The position numbers were made by a program, and so were the translations under genes. A stretch of 64,000 nucleotides of DNA from assembly GCA_038236905.1 (NCBI GenBank), contig JBBRZG010000001.1, forward strand, positions 28,599 to 92,598, given 5' to 3'. The notes below the pieces were generated by a model. It saw only the letters and a program-made list of their open reading frames with translations, ran no database searches and was not told where the DNA came from. The stretch comes from UKL13-2 sp038236905 (lineage in GTDB: Bacteria; Pseudomonadota; Gammaproteobacteria; Burkholderiales; Usitatibacteraceae). This document shows, piece after piece, positions 1 to 8,317 of this stretch; within the stretch, counting starts at the first letter, position 1, and each line of letters begins with the position of its first letter.

Positions 1-1
1 C

Positions 2-355
2 GGTTTGATGACCTCCGTGCTGATGTCGCCGGACGGCAAAACCGTCGAATCCGAAGCCGCGCACGGCACGGTGACCCGCCATTACCGCATGCATCAGCAA
101 GGCAAACCCACGTCAACCAACCCGATTGCGTCAATCTACGCTTGGACGCGCGGCTTGCAAGCGCGTGGCCGTATGGACGGCACGCAAGATGTGGTGGACT
201 TTGCGCTGAAGCTCGAAAAGGCCTGCGTGGATGTGGTCGAGGCGGGCAAAATGACCAAAGATCTGGCGACTTTGATTAGCGCGGATCATCCGTACCTTAC
301 GACCGAGGAGTATATGCACGCGGTTGATGCAGAACTGAAGAAGCAGATGGCGTAG
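2..355 (+). CDS. icd: NADP-dependent isocitrate dehydrogenase, C-terminal part (gene starts before the window)
   Basis: This is the last 117 residues of a homodimeric NADP-isocitrate dehydrogenase, which converts isocitrate to 2-oxoglutarate in the TCA cycle. The motif AAHGTVTRHYRMHQQGK followed by TSTNPIASIYAWTRGL is the cofactor-binding and substrate-domain segment characteristic of the eukaryote-like (type II) enzyme rather than the E. coli-type Icd. The reading frame is open from base 2, so the true start lies upstream. An A-tract hairpin at 403-437 probably ends the transcript. The family assignment is firm; regulation cannot be judged because the 5' end is missing. Confidence 0.93.
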   Translation, partial: GLMTSVLMSPDGKTVESEAAHGTVTRHYRMHQQGKPTSTNPIASIYAWTRGLQARGRMDGTQDVVDFALKLEKACVDVVEAGKMTKDLATLISADHPYLTTEEYMHAVDAELKKQMA

Positions 356-402
356 CGCCGCCTAGCGATCTCATTGGATTCAGATCAAGTTAGAAAAGAA
401 TA

Positions 403-437
403 GTGAAAAAAAGCTTTTGAGAGAAAGCTTTTTTCAC
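403..437 (+). terminator. Rho-independent terminator-like hairpin after icd
   Basis: Inverted repeat GTGAAAAAAAGCTTT / AAAGCTTTTTTCAC with a loop of about six bases, lying 48 bases after the icd stop codon. The stem is AT-rich, with seven A against six T in the arms, so it is weaker than a GC-rich terminator. Position and the built-in T-tract favour a terminator role. Confidence 0.5.
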
Positions 438-576
438 GTTCATGGCGCGTTCAGGCAAGCGAAACTATTTTGATGCCGTACGTTCCATGTTCAACATGTT
501 TAAGCAGGACCGGAGGCAGGCTGTTTTGGTAAATTAATTTATCCATTTTGTTGGTTAATCTATGAAAGGTGTTCCC

Positions 577-1185
577 ATGCTAAAAACGCTCATTGCCGCT
601 GTCGTGCTGGCGGCATCATTTTCAACTGGCGCAATCGCTGCCGCCACGGTTGGACAGGCTGCGCCTGATTTCGCGCTTACCGACGTAAATGGCAAAACCG
701 TCAAACTCGCGGACTTCAAAGGCAAAAACGTGGTGATGGAATGGCATAACCCGGGATGTCCATTCGTTCAAAAGCACTACAACAGCAACAACATGCAAAC
801 GCTCCAAAAAAAATACGATGCGAAAGATACGGTGTGGCTCACGGTTAATTCGACCGAGACCAACCATCAGGATTACCTGAGCAACGACAAACTTCGTGGA
901 TATATCGCGGACAAGAACGCCACGCCAGACGCCTACATGACCGATGTTGATGGCAAGGTCGGTAGAAGCTATGGCGCCAAAACAACGCCGCATATGTTCA
1001 TCATCAATCCCGCAGGAATGGTGGTGTATGCAGGCGCGATTGACGATAAGCCTGGCACTAAGGTCGAGGAAATTAAGGCTGCAAAGAACTTTGTGGTCGG
1101 CGCGTTAGATGATTTAAAGGCGGGCAAGCCGGTTTCTACCGCTACCACGCAACCTTACGGATGCAGCGTCAAATATAAAAGCTAG
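577..1185 (+). CDS. Exported redoxin (AhpC/TSA-type thioredoxin-fold protein)
   Basis: A secreted or periplasmic thioredoxin-fold protein of about 202 residues. The N-terminus (MLKTLIAAVVLAASFSTGAIA) is a clear signal peptide. The mature part begins with the redoxin signature VGQAAPDFALTDVNGK, then carries NPGCPFVQKHY with a single peroxidatic-type Cys instead of CXXC, and has a further Cys near the C-terminus (PYGCSVKY). This pattern fits the redoxin/AhpC-TSA family, which reduces peroxides or exchanges thiols; the substrate is unknown. An ATG also lies at 562, but the AAAGG just upstream of 577 and the start of the signal peptide favour 577. The gene ends at a strong terminator shared with the converging regulator gene. 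Confidence 0.85.
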   Translation: MLKTLIAAVVLAASFSTGAIAAATVGQAAPDFALTDVNGKTVKLADFKGKNVVMEWHNPGCPFVQKHYNSNNMQTLQKKYDAKDTVWLTVNSTETNHQDYLSNDKLRGYIADKNATPDAYMTDVDGKVGRSYGAKTTPHMFIINPAGMVVYAGAIDDKPGTKVEEIKAAKNFVVGALDDLKAGKPVSTATTQPYGCSVKYKS

Positions 1186-1205
1186 TATTGAGTTTTGCCG
1201 CAGAT

Positions 1206-1240
1206 AAAAAAGCCCGCGTCGACGCGGGCTTTTTGTGTTT
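1206..1240. terminator. Bidirectional intrinsic terminator
   Basis: A perfect 20-base palindrome, agcccgcgtcgacgcgggct at 1211-1230, is flanked by an A-run on the left and a T-run on the right. It sits between the converging redoxin and Crp/Fnr genes, so it can terminate transcription from both sides. Confidence 0.9.
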
Positions 1241-1338
1241 TTTTTGTGTTTCCAAGGCCATCTGAAGCCAGCGCTGCACAAATCGCACAATCCAATGCAA
1301 ATTCGCTTACGAGTTTGTCAGACTGCAGTTACCAATTT

Positions 1339-1989
1339 TTACTGCGTCGCCAACCGATCGTCCAGAATCGTAATCGATTTGCGTTGCACGTTAATATAGC
1401 CACCGTCTTGCAAATCCTGCAAGGTACGGTTCACCATCTCGCGCGATGCGCCCACCATGCTGGCGAGATCTTTTTGCGTAAACGGTTCGCCAACCACGCG
1501 TTTGCCATTGGACACAATGGCGAGCTCAAGTAAGGTTTGCGAAATTCGCGTCGAAATATCCGTCAAAGCGAGCGAATTTATTTTACGGTCAGCGTGACGG
1601 ATTCGCGTGGCAAGCGTTTCCATGACCCGCACGGCAATGTCGGGCGACTCCTCTACAACGCGTTGAAATCCGGCGTACGATAAAACGGTGAAGTGGCAGC
1701 GATCAAGCGCCGCGACATTGGCGCAACGCGGCTCTTGATCCAACAAAGGCAGCTCACCAAAAAAATCACCAGGGCCCAGTGTTTTGAGAATGACTTCGCG
1801 GCTTGGATCAGTTTCGTCGGTCATGTAAACCTTCACCTGACCCGCATTAATCACGTAGAACGACGTGGCAACGTCGCCTTCTTTCAGGATCACGCTGCCT
1901 TTGTCAAAAGCAACCCTTGCGGTATGCGCGACCAAGCTCTCCAACTGCTTCGCAGAAAGGTTCCGAAATAATGGAATGATATTAAGCAC
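1339..1989 (-). CDS. Crp/Fnr-family transcriptional regulator
   Basis: A 216-residue regulator. Residues about 5-120 form a cyclic-nucleotide-binding (cNMP) beta-barrel with the loop GDFFGELPLLD, and residues about 145-210 hold a Crp-type winged helix with recognition-helix segment ASREMVNRTLQDLQ. No N-terminal Cys cluster of the Fnr type is present, so oxygen sensing through an Fe-S cluster is unlikely. The FGELPLLD loop resembles the cAMP-binding loop of Crp, but the Arg-Ser pair that contacts the phosphate in true Crp is not obvious (PRCANVAAL instead), so the ligand is uncertain. The start is GTG at 1989, preceded by CAGGACAA. It converges with the redoxin gene. Confidence 0.88.
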   Translation of the reverse strand: MLNIIPLFRNLSAKQLESLVAHTARVAFDKGSVILKEGDVATSFYVINAGQVKVYMTDETDPSREVILKTLGPGDFFGELPLLDQEPRCANVAALDRCHFTVLSYAGFQRVVEESPDIAVRVMETLATRIRHADRKINSLALTDISTRISQTLLELAIVSNGKRVVGEPFTQKDLASMVGASREMVNRTLQDLQDGGYINVQRKSITILDDRLATQ

Positions 1990-2108
1990 TTGTCCTGCCT
2001 GAGCGGTTAAATTGTCAAGCTTTAGTATGCGTGCGGCGTCGCTTCAAAAAAATGAAGTAGTTCACATTTTTCAAATGCGTCGGCAATCCTGCTTTGGGTC
2101 CGGCTAAA

Positions 2109-2795
2109 TTACGACTGATCGGCTCGACCGCCGCCCAAAATATGTCGGGACACGACGCCTTTCAGAATATGAAGGCGCTGATGAAAGAAATGCTCGGCAC
2201 CAGGTATCACTGTGACCGGCAAATTGTGACCCCGCGCCCAATCTAGGGAGTCCCCAAGCGGCACGGTTTCGTCCATCTCGCCATGCACGACAAGCGTCGA
2301 ATCACGCGGCTTCATCCGGAGAATGGATTTATCCTGCAACCTGCTCAACGATGGCGCAATCAGCACCATTTCAGTCGCGTTTAGACCTGGCTCCAACTCG
2401 TTCAATCGTGTGCTGGCGGCAAGTGTTACCGCACCACCGAATGAAAACCCGGCCAGCCATAGCGGCAGCTTGGTTGAGGCGTCCGAATGTTTTTCGATGG
2501 CAAGCGAGACAACACGAAGCATGTCATCCGTCTCGCCACGCGCTTCGTCATGCACGCCTTCGCTGGCCCCTACACCGCGGAAATTGAACCGATAGACATC
2601 CGCACCGGCGTCAAAAAATGTCCGCGCCAAGGTGGTCACCACTTTGTTATCCATTGAGCCGCCAAATAATGGATGGGGATGCGCCACGACGGCGATCGCG
2701 CTCGATTGATGGTCGGATCGAACATGAGATGCGACCTCAATCGCGCCGGCCGCGCCGGCAATCAATTCACGAAAATTAGGAAATGGTGCGGCCAT
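2109..2795 (-). CDS. Alpha/beta hydrolase (COG2945-like)
   Basis: A 228-residue cytosolic alpha/beta hydrolase. Near the N-terminus is VAHPHPLFGGSMDNKVV, typical of this small hydrolase family. The nucleophile elbow is GFSFGG, the acid is probably the Asp of HGEMDETVPL, and the catalytic His lies in GAEHFFH. There is no signal peptide. The substrate is unknown; family members are usually annotated as esterases or dienelactone-hydrolase-like proteins. The gene starts 20 bases after the ferredoxin-like gene on the same strand, so the two are probably cotranscribed with the VanZ-like gene upstream. Confidence 0.82.
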   Translation of the reverse strand: MAAPFPNFRELIAGAAGAIEVASHVRSDHQSSAIAVVAHPHPLFGGSMDNKVVTTLARTFFDAGADVYRFNFRGVGASEGVHDEARGETDDMLRVVSLAIEKHSDASTKLPLWLAGFSFGGAVTLAASTRLNELEPGLNATEMVLIAPSLSRLQDKSILRMKPRDSTLVVHGEMDETVPLGDSLDWARGHNLPVTVIPGAEHFFHQRLHILKGVVSRHILGGGRADQS

Positions 2796-2815
2796 AATAT
2801 TGCGCTATCAAATTG

Positions 2816-3151
2816 CTAGATTTTGAGCCGCTCAACGACCCGACCGTGTTGAATGTGTTCACTGATAATTTCGTCAACATCATCTTTATCGATGTAGTGA
2901 TACCAAACATTGTCGGGGTAAATGACCAGAACCGGCCCTTCCTCGCACCGATCCAAGCAGCCCGCAGAATTGATGCGAACCTTACCCTCGCCTGACAAAC
3001 CCAATTTCTTGATCTGGTCTTTGGCATAGGCACGGACGCCTTCGGCATCGTGCTGGTTACAACATTCTCGTCCACCATCGCGTTGATTTACACAGAAAAA
3101 AACGTGGTGCTCGTAATAGCTTTGATCCGTATCGTTCGCTTCATTGCTCAT
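2816..3151 (-). CDS. Thioredoxin-fold [2Fe-2S] ferredoxin
   Basis: A 111-residue protein of the thioredoxin-like 2Fe-2S ferredoxin family. Cluster ligands are visible as one Cys in VFFCVNQRDGG, the Cys pair of ECCNQH, and the pair C-x3-C in SAGCLDRCEEGP. It probably carries electrons in the cytosol; the redox partner is unknown. The start is set at 3151 because AAGGAA lies six bases upstream of the ATG; longer in-frame versions run into the stop of the preceding VanZ-like gene. It is the middle gene of a three-gene run, VanZ-like, ferredoxin and hydrolase. Confidence 0.85.
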   Translation of the reverse strand: MSNEANDTDQSYYEHHVFFCVNQRDGGRECCNQHDAEGVRAYAKDQIKKLGLSGEGKVRINSAGCLDRCEEGPVLVIYPDNVWYHYIDKDDVDEIISEHIQHGRVVERLKI

Positions 3152-3186
3152 TGGTATTTCCTTAAGATTTAATCGTGCCGAGGCCA

Positions 3187-4374
3187 CTAATTTTCAAAAC
3201 GATGTTTCACAAACAACGACGCTAAAAATATCAGCGCCAGCAGCGGCCAAACCTCGTGCACCCAGCGCGTGAGGCTGGCGAAATTTAGCAACTGTCCATA
3301 CGGCCAATCAAATAGGCGCAGGATGTCGCTCCAAGTGCCGTACACCCCGGTAACCTTTGCCAACAGCGCACCCGCAAATACAAACAGAGTGGCAGAAAAT
3401 GCGCGCCAACGGAACGAGCGTTGCGAAAAAAAAGTAAACAAGAGAAAACCTAAACTTAAACCAATAACAGTGCCCGGCCCCATCCATGCGATTAGCAGCG
3501 GCGCTTTTAACAACATCGCCGCCATCGAAAATTTCGCCACAAATCCCAACACGATAATCACCAAGACACTTACCCAGGCACGGTTGGCGGGATGCAACAG
3601 AAGCGACAAAAACAGCGCAAATCCACCCACATTAAATGTAATGGCAATCGCCTGCGGCAATAAGAATAGAGGATCGTATGCATGTGACTGCGCATCGGGG
3701 CTAAAAGCAGGCACCAGACCTGCGCCAATGGGGCCGGCAGAACTGTTAATCACATTACCCGCTTCAAAAAAAGGGATGGCAGGATTAAGCTGAGAAAAAA
3801 ACCAAATCGCTAGTAGCAAAAGACCCCATTCGGTTTCTACGCCATAGGAGAAATGCCGATGGCGCCATTGCTCAATTTGCGCAAGCACCCGACGACCGGG
3901 CGGCACCAGCACCACCGTTGCGCCCACCATTGCGCCGAGTGAATTTGCCGCCCAATCAAACATTGACGACACTCTACCCGGCAGGAAAGATTGGGCGTAT
4001 TCCAACATGAACGAAAGCGTGATCGCCGCCGCCACGCTGATCAGCCAAGCGTGAACATCAACTGATGCCGGAACAGCAACCGGTCCCAAGCGACGGCGTG
4101 CACGAAATCGCCAGATGGCCGCCACCAGCGCACCCAGCGGCACATAGGCAACAAGATTGATCGCGATATCAAATATCGACCAATACTTGGGCCATGCGAA
4201 CAGTACAAATGATTCCGCTGCGCGCCACCCAAAAAAGGGATTCAGACTCGCATAAATGATGGTCAGCGTATATACCACGAGCGCACCCGGACCCGCGCGC
4301 ATACGCGGCCCCGCGCCGATGCGGGTATCGGACAACGAGGCGCGCTTTTGTGAGGCTGTGGATAGGTTGCGCAT
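3187..4374 (-). CDS. VanZ-like integral membrane protein
   Basis: A membrane protein of about 395 residues with around nine hydrophobic segments. The N-terminal half matches the VanZ-like domain: a first helix ending VVYTLTIIYASLNPF, then a segment containing NLVAYVPLGALVAA, and a third containing MLEYAQSFLPGRVSSMFDWAANSLGA, with conserved acidic and Arg residues. The C-terminal half adds further helices. VanZ proteins are linked to low-level teicoplanin resistance in Gram-positives, but their biochemical function in proteobacteria is not established. The ATG at 4374 is a choice without a strong ribosome site; a later Met around 4300 is also possible. The next gene starts 35 bases downstream. 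Confidence 0.75.
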   Translation of the reverse strand: MRNLSTASQKRASLSDTRIGAGPRMRAGPGALVVYTLTIIYASLNPFFGWRAAESFVLFAWPKYWSIFDIAINLVAYVPLGALVAAIWRFRARRRLGPVAVPASVDVHAWLISVAAAITLSFMLEYAQSFLPGRVSSMFDWAANSLGAMVGATVVLVPPGRRVLAQIEQWRHRHFSYGVETEWGLLLLAIWFFSQLNPAIPFFEAGNVINSSAGPIGAGLVPAFSPDAQSHAYDPLFLLPQAIAITFNVGGFALFLSLLLHPANRAWVSVLVIIVLGFVAKFSMAAMLLKAPLLIAWMGPGTVIGLSLGFLLFTFFSQRSFRWRAFSATLFVFAGALLAKVTGVYGTWSDILRLFDWPYGQLLNFASLTRWVHEVWPLLALIFLASLFVKHRFEN

Positions 4375-4573
4375 AGGCAAAAATGTCGTGCCAGAGCAGC
4401 TAACCGCCGCGGCAGGTAGCAAATTGCCGCGGCTTGTAACTGCTCGAACGGCGTAAGGCGATGATCTGCAGGATGCCGTTCACTAACAAGCATTGTCGCT
4501 GAAAAGACGATCGCGGTCGCTGCACCAAGTTTTTTCCAAACCTTAAGTCGGTTAGCAAAAGGCGGGCCGCCCG

Positions 4574-5092
4574 CTACACTGGTTTAAGAGACGATGTATA
4601 ACGGGCAGCGTTATCCAAATAGTGTTGCGCGATGCCTCGCAACATCGCGACCTCAGTATCCGTTAACTGCCGGATGACGCGGCCTGGGGAGCCGACGACC
4701 AGCGAGCGATCAGGGATCACCTTGCCTTCAGGAATCAACGAATTCGCACCAATCAAACAATCGCGTCCAATCACCGCGTGATTGAGCACCACTGCTTTAA
4801 TGCCAATCAGCGAGCCCTCGCGAACTGTACACCCGTGCAGCATGGCCATATGGCCCACGCTGACGTTGCGCTCCAACGTCAGCGGGACGCCTTCATCGGT
4901 ATGCAACACCGCACCATCCTGAATATTGACGTTTTCACCAATGGTAATCGTATCGTTATCACCGCGTATGGTCACGTTCCACCATACACTCGCGCTTTTT
5001 TCAAGCACCACATCACCGACGACGGTCGCGTTGGGCGCAATGTAATTGTTGCCCTTGAGTTGAGGGATTTTGTCACCGAGCGCATAAATCAT
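4574..5092 (-). CDS. Gamma-class carbonic anhydrase family protein (YrdA-like)
   Basis: A 172-residue left-handed beta-helix protein built of hexapeptide repeats (for example APNATVVGDVVLEKSASVWWNVTIRGD). The zinc-binding histidines of the gamma-carbonic anhydrase family are present in HTDEG and in GHMAMLHGC. Many bacterial members of this YrdA/CaiE-like group have weak or unproven carbonic anhydrase activity, so the reaction is inferred. It begins 12 bases downstream of the LytTR regulator gene and is probably transcribed with it. Confidence 0.9.
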   Translation of the reverse strand: MIYALGDKIPQLKGNNYIAPNATVVGDVVLEKSASVWWNVTIRGDNDTITIGENVNIQDGAVLHTDEGVPLTLERNVSVGHMAMLHGCTVREGSLIGIKAVVLNHAVIGRDCLIGANSLIPEGKVIPDRSLVVGSPGRVIRQLTDTEVAMLRGIAQHYLDNAARYTSSLKPV

Positions 5093-5104
5093 ATTTCATT
5101 AACC

Positions 5105-5911
5105 TTACATGTTGCGGAACAAATGCATAAACGGCTGACTCACCTGTAATGTTTCGGAGCGCGTTTTCAACTTGATTATGCCCTTGCCGGTTTCATCGCG
5201 CGACACCGCTTTAATGGCACGCAAATTGACGATCGTGGCGCGATGAATTTGTTTGAAATGTGCTGCGTCCAGTTGCTCGAGCAACTCTTTTATAGGCGTG
5301 CGAATTAGCGCTTCGCCTTCGGCGGTCATCACTACCGTATATTTACTGTCGGCCTGAAAATAAGCCACCTCATCAATCATGATGAGCTTGGTATCTTTAC
5401 CGGTGCCTGCAGTAATCCAGGCCAGCGGCTCGTGTTTTTTCTCCGCCTGCATGCTTACCTTGAGCTGCGCCAACAAAGCGCCGACCGCGCCACCATCTTC
5501 ACCGAATGCCGCGCCAGCACTAGGCTTTGGCGCTTTCAGCCTGGCGATGGTGGCGCTTAGTCGTTCTGCCGAAATCGGTTTTAGCAAATAATCAATGGCA
5601 CCTTTTTCAAATGCGTCAATCGCGTATTGCTCATAGGCCGTAACAAAAACGATGCGGGTCTGGGGCGAGCAATCTTTGAGCGCTGCAGCCACATCCAGCC
5701 CGGTCAGACCCGGCATTCGAATATCTAGAAAGGCGACATCGGGTTTATGTGCGGCGATTTCCTCGAGGGCAGCAGCGCCGTCCTCAGCCTCGGCGATGAT
5801 TTGCAGCTCAGGCCAGGCGCGCTTTAGCTGGGAGACAAGCTCTATCCGAAGCAGCTCCTCATCCTCCGCAATAACAGCCGTCGGGTTAATTTTTATCATA
5901 TTGTTTGTCAC
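5105..5911 (-). CDS. LytTR-family response regulator (system 1)
   Basis: A 268-residue response regulator of the AlgR/LytR type. Residues 10-130 form a receiver domain with acidic pocket AEDEE, phosphoacceptor Asp63 in FLDIRMPG and the Lys of LLKPIS. Residues about 165-268 form a LytTR DNA-binding domain (EVAYFQADSKYTVV, FKQIHRATIVN). A linker rich in Ala/Gly joins them. The start is GTG 5911; ATG 5899 is an alternative. It lies 54 bases downstream of the histidine kinase gene that presumably phosphorylates it. The paralogue at 7487-8281 shares the same architecture and almost all motifs, so the pairs arose by duplication. Confidence 0.92.
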   Translation of the reverse strand: MTNNMIKINPTAVIAEDEELLRIELVSQLKRAWPELQIIAEAEDGAAALEEIAAHKPDVAFLDIRMPGLTGLDVAAALKDCSPQTRIVFVTAYEQYAIDAFEKGAIDYLLKPISAERLSATIARLKAPKPSAGAAFGEDGGAVGALLAQLKVSMQAEKKHEPLAWITAGTGKDTKLIMIDEVAYFQADSKYTVVMTAEGEALIRTPIKELLEQLDAAHFKQIHRATIVNLRAIKAVSRDETGKGIIKLKTRSETLQVSQPFMHLFRNM

Positions 5912-5965
5912 GCTTAAGGTTTTTTAGTGCTGATGGATCGGACTTGGATTAGTTTAGAAAAGGCT

Positions 5966-7183
5966 CTATGTCGCCAGAGGAATTGTAATCGCGGCCACCA
6001 TGCCGCTGGGCACATTGAGCGATAGCGATAGCGACGCGGCCTCGCCGTAGGTCAGCTTCAACCGTTCACGCATATTCTTGAGCCCCAAACCGGTGCCGGA
6101 AGTGCCACCCTTTGGGCCTACACCATTGTCGGCAACGCTTAAGGTGAGCGCATTCTTCGTTGAAGCCGCACATATTAGGATTGTGCCGCCTCCGAGCTTG
6201 GGCTCCAAACCGTGCTTAATCGCATTTTCAACAAGCGTTTGGACCATCATCGGTAAAAATGACACGTTGGCAAGCGCATCAGGCACGTCAATTTCGACAT
6301 TTAATCGAGCCCCCATGCGAATTTTTAAAATTTCAAGATAAGCGCGGGATCGTTCAATTTCACGGCCTAGCGTCGAGAATAAACTAACATTCGGCGACGC
6401 ACCCAGGTCAGCCGATTGCGGCAAAGCATTTCGCAAGTAGACAATCAGATTTCCCAACATTTCATCCGCGCGCTTCGGGTCGCTGCGCGTGAGCAATTGT
6501 GCGTTCGCCAACGTGTTGTATAAAAAATGCGGCTCGATCTGCGCCTGCAATTTTGCGAGCTTGGCATCGGTCAATGCACGATCCATCTCAGCACGTTCCT
6601 TGGCGATTCGCTGGTCGTCAAAACGTCGCGCGATTTGTTCGTTCAAGCGGTTCACGATCACGCGGATATTCTGGCGGTTTTTACCAAAATCAAGCACCAG
6701 AAACAAATCACCGGGACGGCTTTCTACGCGAACATATGACGCCGCCCGCCCGCGCGCGCCCACCACAATTTTAATTTTTTCGCCCCCTGATGCGAATGAA
6801 AAGTAGCCCGCGCCGCCGCCGCCGGTGGTGCCTTCAATGCGGCGCGCTTCGGTTGAAGTGCGGGTGGGGAAAAAGCCTGGCATGACTTGTACGGCCGCCG
6901 CACAAATGGCAAATGCCTCATCCGCGGGAATGCCCAACTCGAACGTGGCCTCATGGTGCGTGGAGGCATCGGCAAAGGTAAATGTCGGGTCGCGCAAACG
7001 CATTGCACTGCGATACCAAAACGCCGTAAATACCATGAGGGAGGCACCCACAATACCGCCCGCTACAATGGCCAACGCCGATTGCTTGTAGCCCGTATAG
7101 ACGGCCAGCCCGAACGTAAATCCGGGCACAATCCCAGTCATCGTGATAAAGCCTGAGTAGAGACGCCACGGTATGGATTTCAT
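5966..7183 (-). CDS. LytS-type sensor histidine kinase (system 1)
   Basis: A 405-residue membrane kinase. Two transmembrane segments lie at about residues 12-32 and 37-57. Residues 75-185 form a beta-rich domain that I do not recognise, with a glycine-rich stretch (GTTGGGGAG). A short helical linker leads to the LytS-family phosphoacceptor motif QIEPHFLYNTL (His219) and then the ATPase domain with N-box LVENAIKHGLEP and G-boxes DNGVG and GTGLGLKNM. The sensor is unusual because it lacks a large periplasmic loop, so the signal may be intramembrane or cytosolic. It is upstream of and cotranscribed with the system 1 LytTR regulator. Confidence 0.9.
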   Translation of the reverse strand: MKSIPWRLYSGFITMTGIVPGFTFGLAVYTGYKQSALAIVAGGIVGASLMVFTAFWYRSAMRLRDPTFTFADASTHHEATFELGIPADEAFAICAAAVQVMPGFFPTRTSTEARRIEGTTGGGGAGYFSFASGGEKIKIVVGARGRAASYVRVESRPGDLFLVLDFGKNRQNIRVIVNRLNEQIARRFDDQRIAKERAEMDRALTDAKLAKLQAQIEPHFLYNTLANAQLLTRSDPKRADEMLGNLIVYLRNALPQSADLGASPNVSLFSTLGREIERSRAYLEILKIRMGARLNVEIDVPDALANVSFLPMMVQTLVENAIKHGLEPKLGGGTILICAASTKNALTLSVADNGVGPKGGTSGTGLGLKNMRERLKLTYGEAASLSLSLNVPSGMVAAITIPLAT

Positions 7184-7486
7184 CTCACGCGCGTTTATTC
7201 GAATAGTTCATATACGTATTTTGCCGCGTTGTGATGATTGCTGCCCGCGACGAATGACAAAACAAAAGAAAGCGTGACGAAAGCGGAAATATGCGGCGCA
7301 GAACCCGCGCCGCAAATGCATAACGCTGTAGCCTCATGCCTTAAATCAAAAATTAAAACTCATTTATTTGCGCGTTTTTCAGAGCAAAAATGGCTCGAAA
7401 AGCACGTATATGCTGGGGTTTGAATTTCAGTTAAATTCTTTTTGAATTTTCTAAGGCAGCAGTAGCGTCGCTTTTTTCATGCATCG
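7184..7486. other. Intergenic region between the two LytS/LytTR pairs
   Basis: A 303-base gap with no supported gene. It contains the perfect hairpin TGCGGCGC / GCGCCGCA at 7292-7314 and otherwise AT-rich sequence. It must hold the end of the system 2 transcript and probably the promoter of system 1, but I see no convincing -35/-10 pair. Confidence 0.5.
7292..7314 (-). terminator. Intergenic hairpin, possible terminator of system 2
   Basis: Perfect 8-base-pair stem TGCGGCGC / GCGCCGCA with a seven-base loop, about 170 bases downstream of the system 2 regulator stop. On the minus strand it is followed only by ATATTTCC, so it is not a classical intrinsic terminator and could instead stabilise an mRNA 3' end. 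Confidence 0.35.
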
Positions 7487-8281
7487 TTACATCTGTTTGA
7501 ATAAATGAGAAAACGGTCGGCTAACGGTCAGATTCTCTTTGCGCCCCTTTACTTTCACCGTGGCCTGGCCGCGAAAATCTCTCGTCACGCCATCGATCGC
7601 AGTGGCATTCACCACCGTGGAGCGATGGATTTGCCAAAATTGCTCTTGGTCTAAACCATCCAGCAGTTCCTTGATCGGCGTCTTAATCAGCGCATCAAAA
7701 TCTTTGGTGGCGACTAGCGTGTACTTTTCGTCTGATTGAAAGAACAAGACATCATCAATCGGGATAAGACGCAAATTTGAGCCGATATTGGCTTTGATCC
7801 ATTTCAGTCGTTCCACTTGCGGATTGAGCTTTGCCGACAAATGAGAAATGAGCGCCTGCAGGTCTTGTGGCGGCGCCGCGGGAACTGCGTTCAGCCGACT
7901 TTTGAGGCGCGTCACGGCCACCGCCAGGCGGTCATCAGTGTAGGGTTTCAGCACGTAATCGATGGCACCGGTGTTAAACGCATCGACCGCATATTGATCG
8001 AATGCGGTGACGAATACGATATGGCAGTTCACTTCTTTGCTTGCCGCGACATTTTTTGCCACCTCAACGCCGGTCATCTCCGGCATCTGAATATCCAGAA
8101 AGGCGAGCCGCGGCTGATGCTCAAAAATAGCTTCCAGTGCGGCTTCGCCATCGCCCACATCCGCCAGAATTTGCAGCTCGGGCCATAGCTTGCCGAGCTT
8201 CAATTTGAGCTGCGCGCGCAGGATCGGCTCGTCTTCGGCAATGATGGCGGTAATGGGGGTGTCAGTTTGCGGTGTTGTCAT
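7487..8281 (-). CDS. LytTR-family response regulator (system 2)
   Basis: A 264-residue response regulator, paralogous to the one at 5105-5911. The receiver has AEDEP, phosphoacceptor Asp63 in FLDIQMPEMTG, and VLKPYT containing the conserved Lys. The C-terminal LytTR domain contains DVLFFQSDEKYTLV and FWQIHRSTVVN. The two regulators keep the same spacing between motifs, with a proline/alanine linker (AVPAAPPQD) here. It starts 36 bases after the stop of the large kinase gene. Target promoters cannot be named from the sequence; the regulators could have overlapping DNA sites because their LytTR domains are similar. Confidence 0.92.
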   Translation of the reverse strand: MTTPQTDTPITAIIAEDEPILRAQLKLKLGKLWPELQILADVGDGEAALEAIFEHQPRLAFLDIQMPEMTGVEVAKNVAASKEVNCHIVFVTAFDQYAVDAFNTGAIDYVLKPYTDDRLAVAVTRLKSRLNAVPAAPPQDLQALISHLSAKLNPQVERLKWIKANIGSNLRLIPIDDVLFFQSDEKYTLVATKDFDALIKTPIKELLDGLDQEQFWQIHRSTVVNATAIDGVTRDFRGQATVKVKGRKENLTVSRPFSHLFKQM

Positions 8282-8317
8282 TTTTTTACCAATGGATGAA
8301 GTAACTTAGATTGTCCC

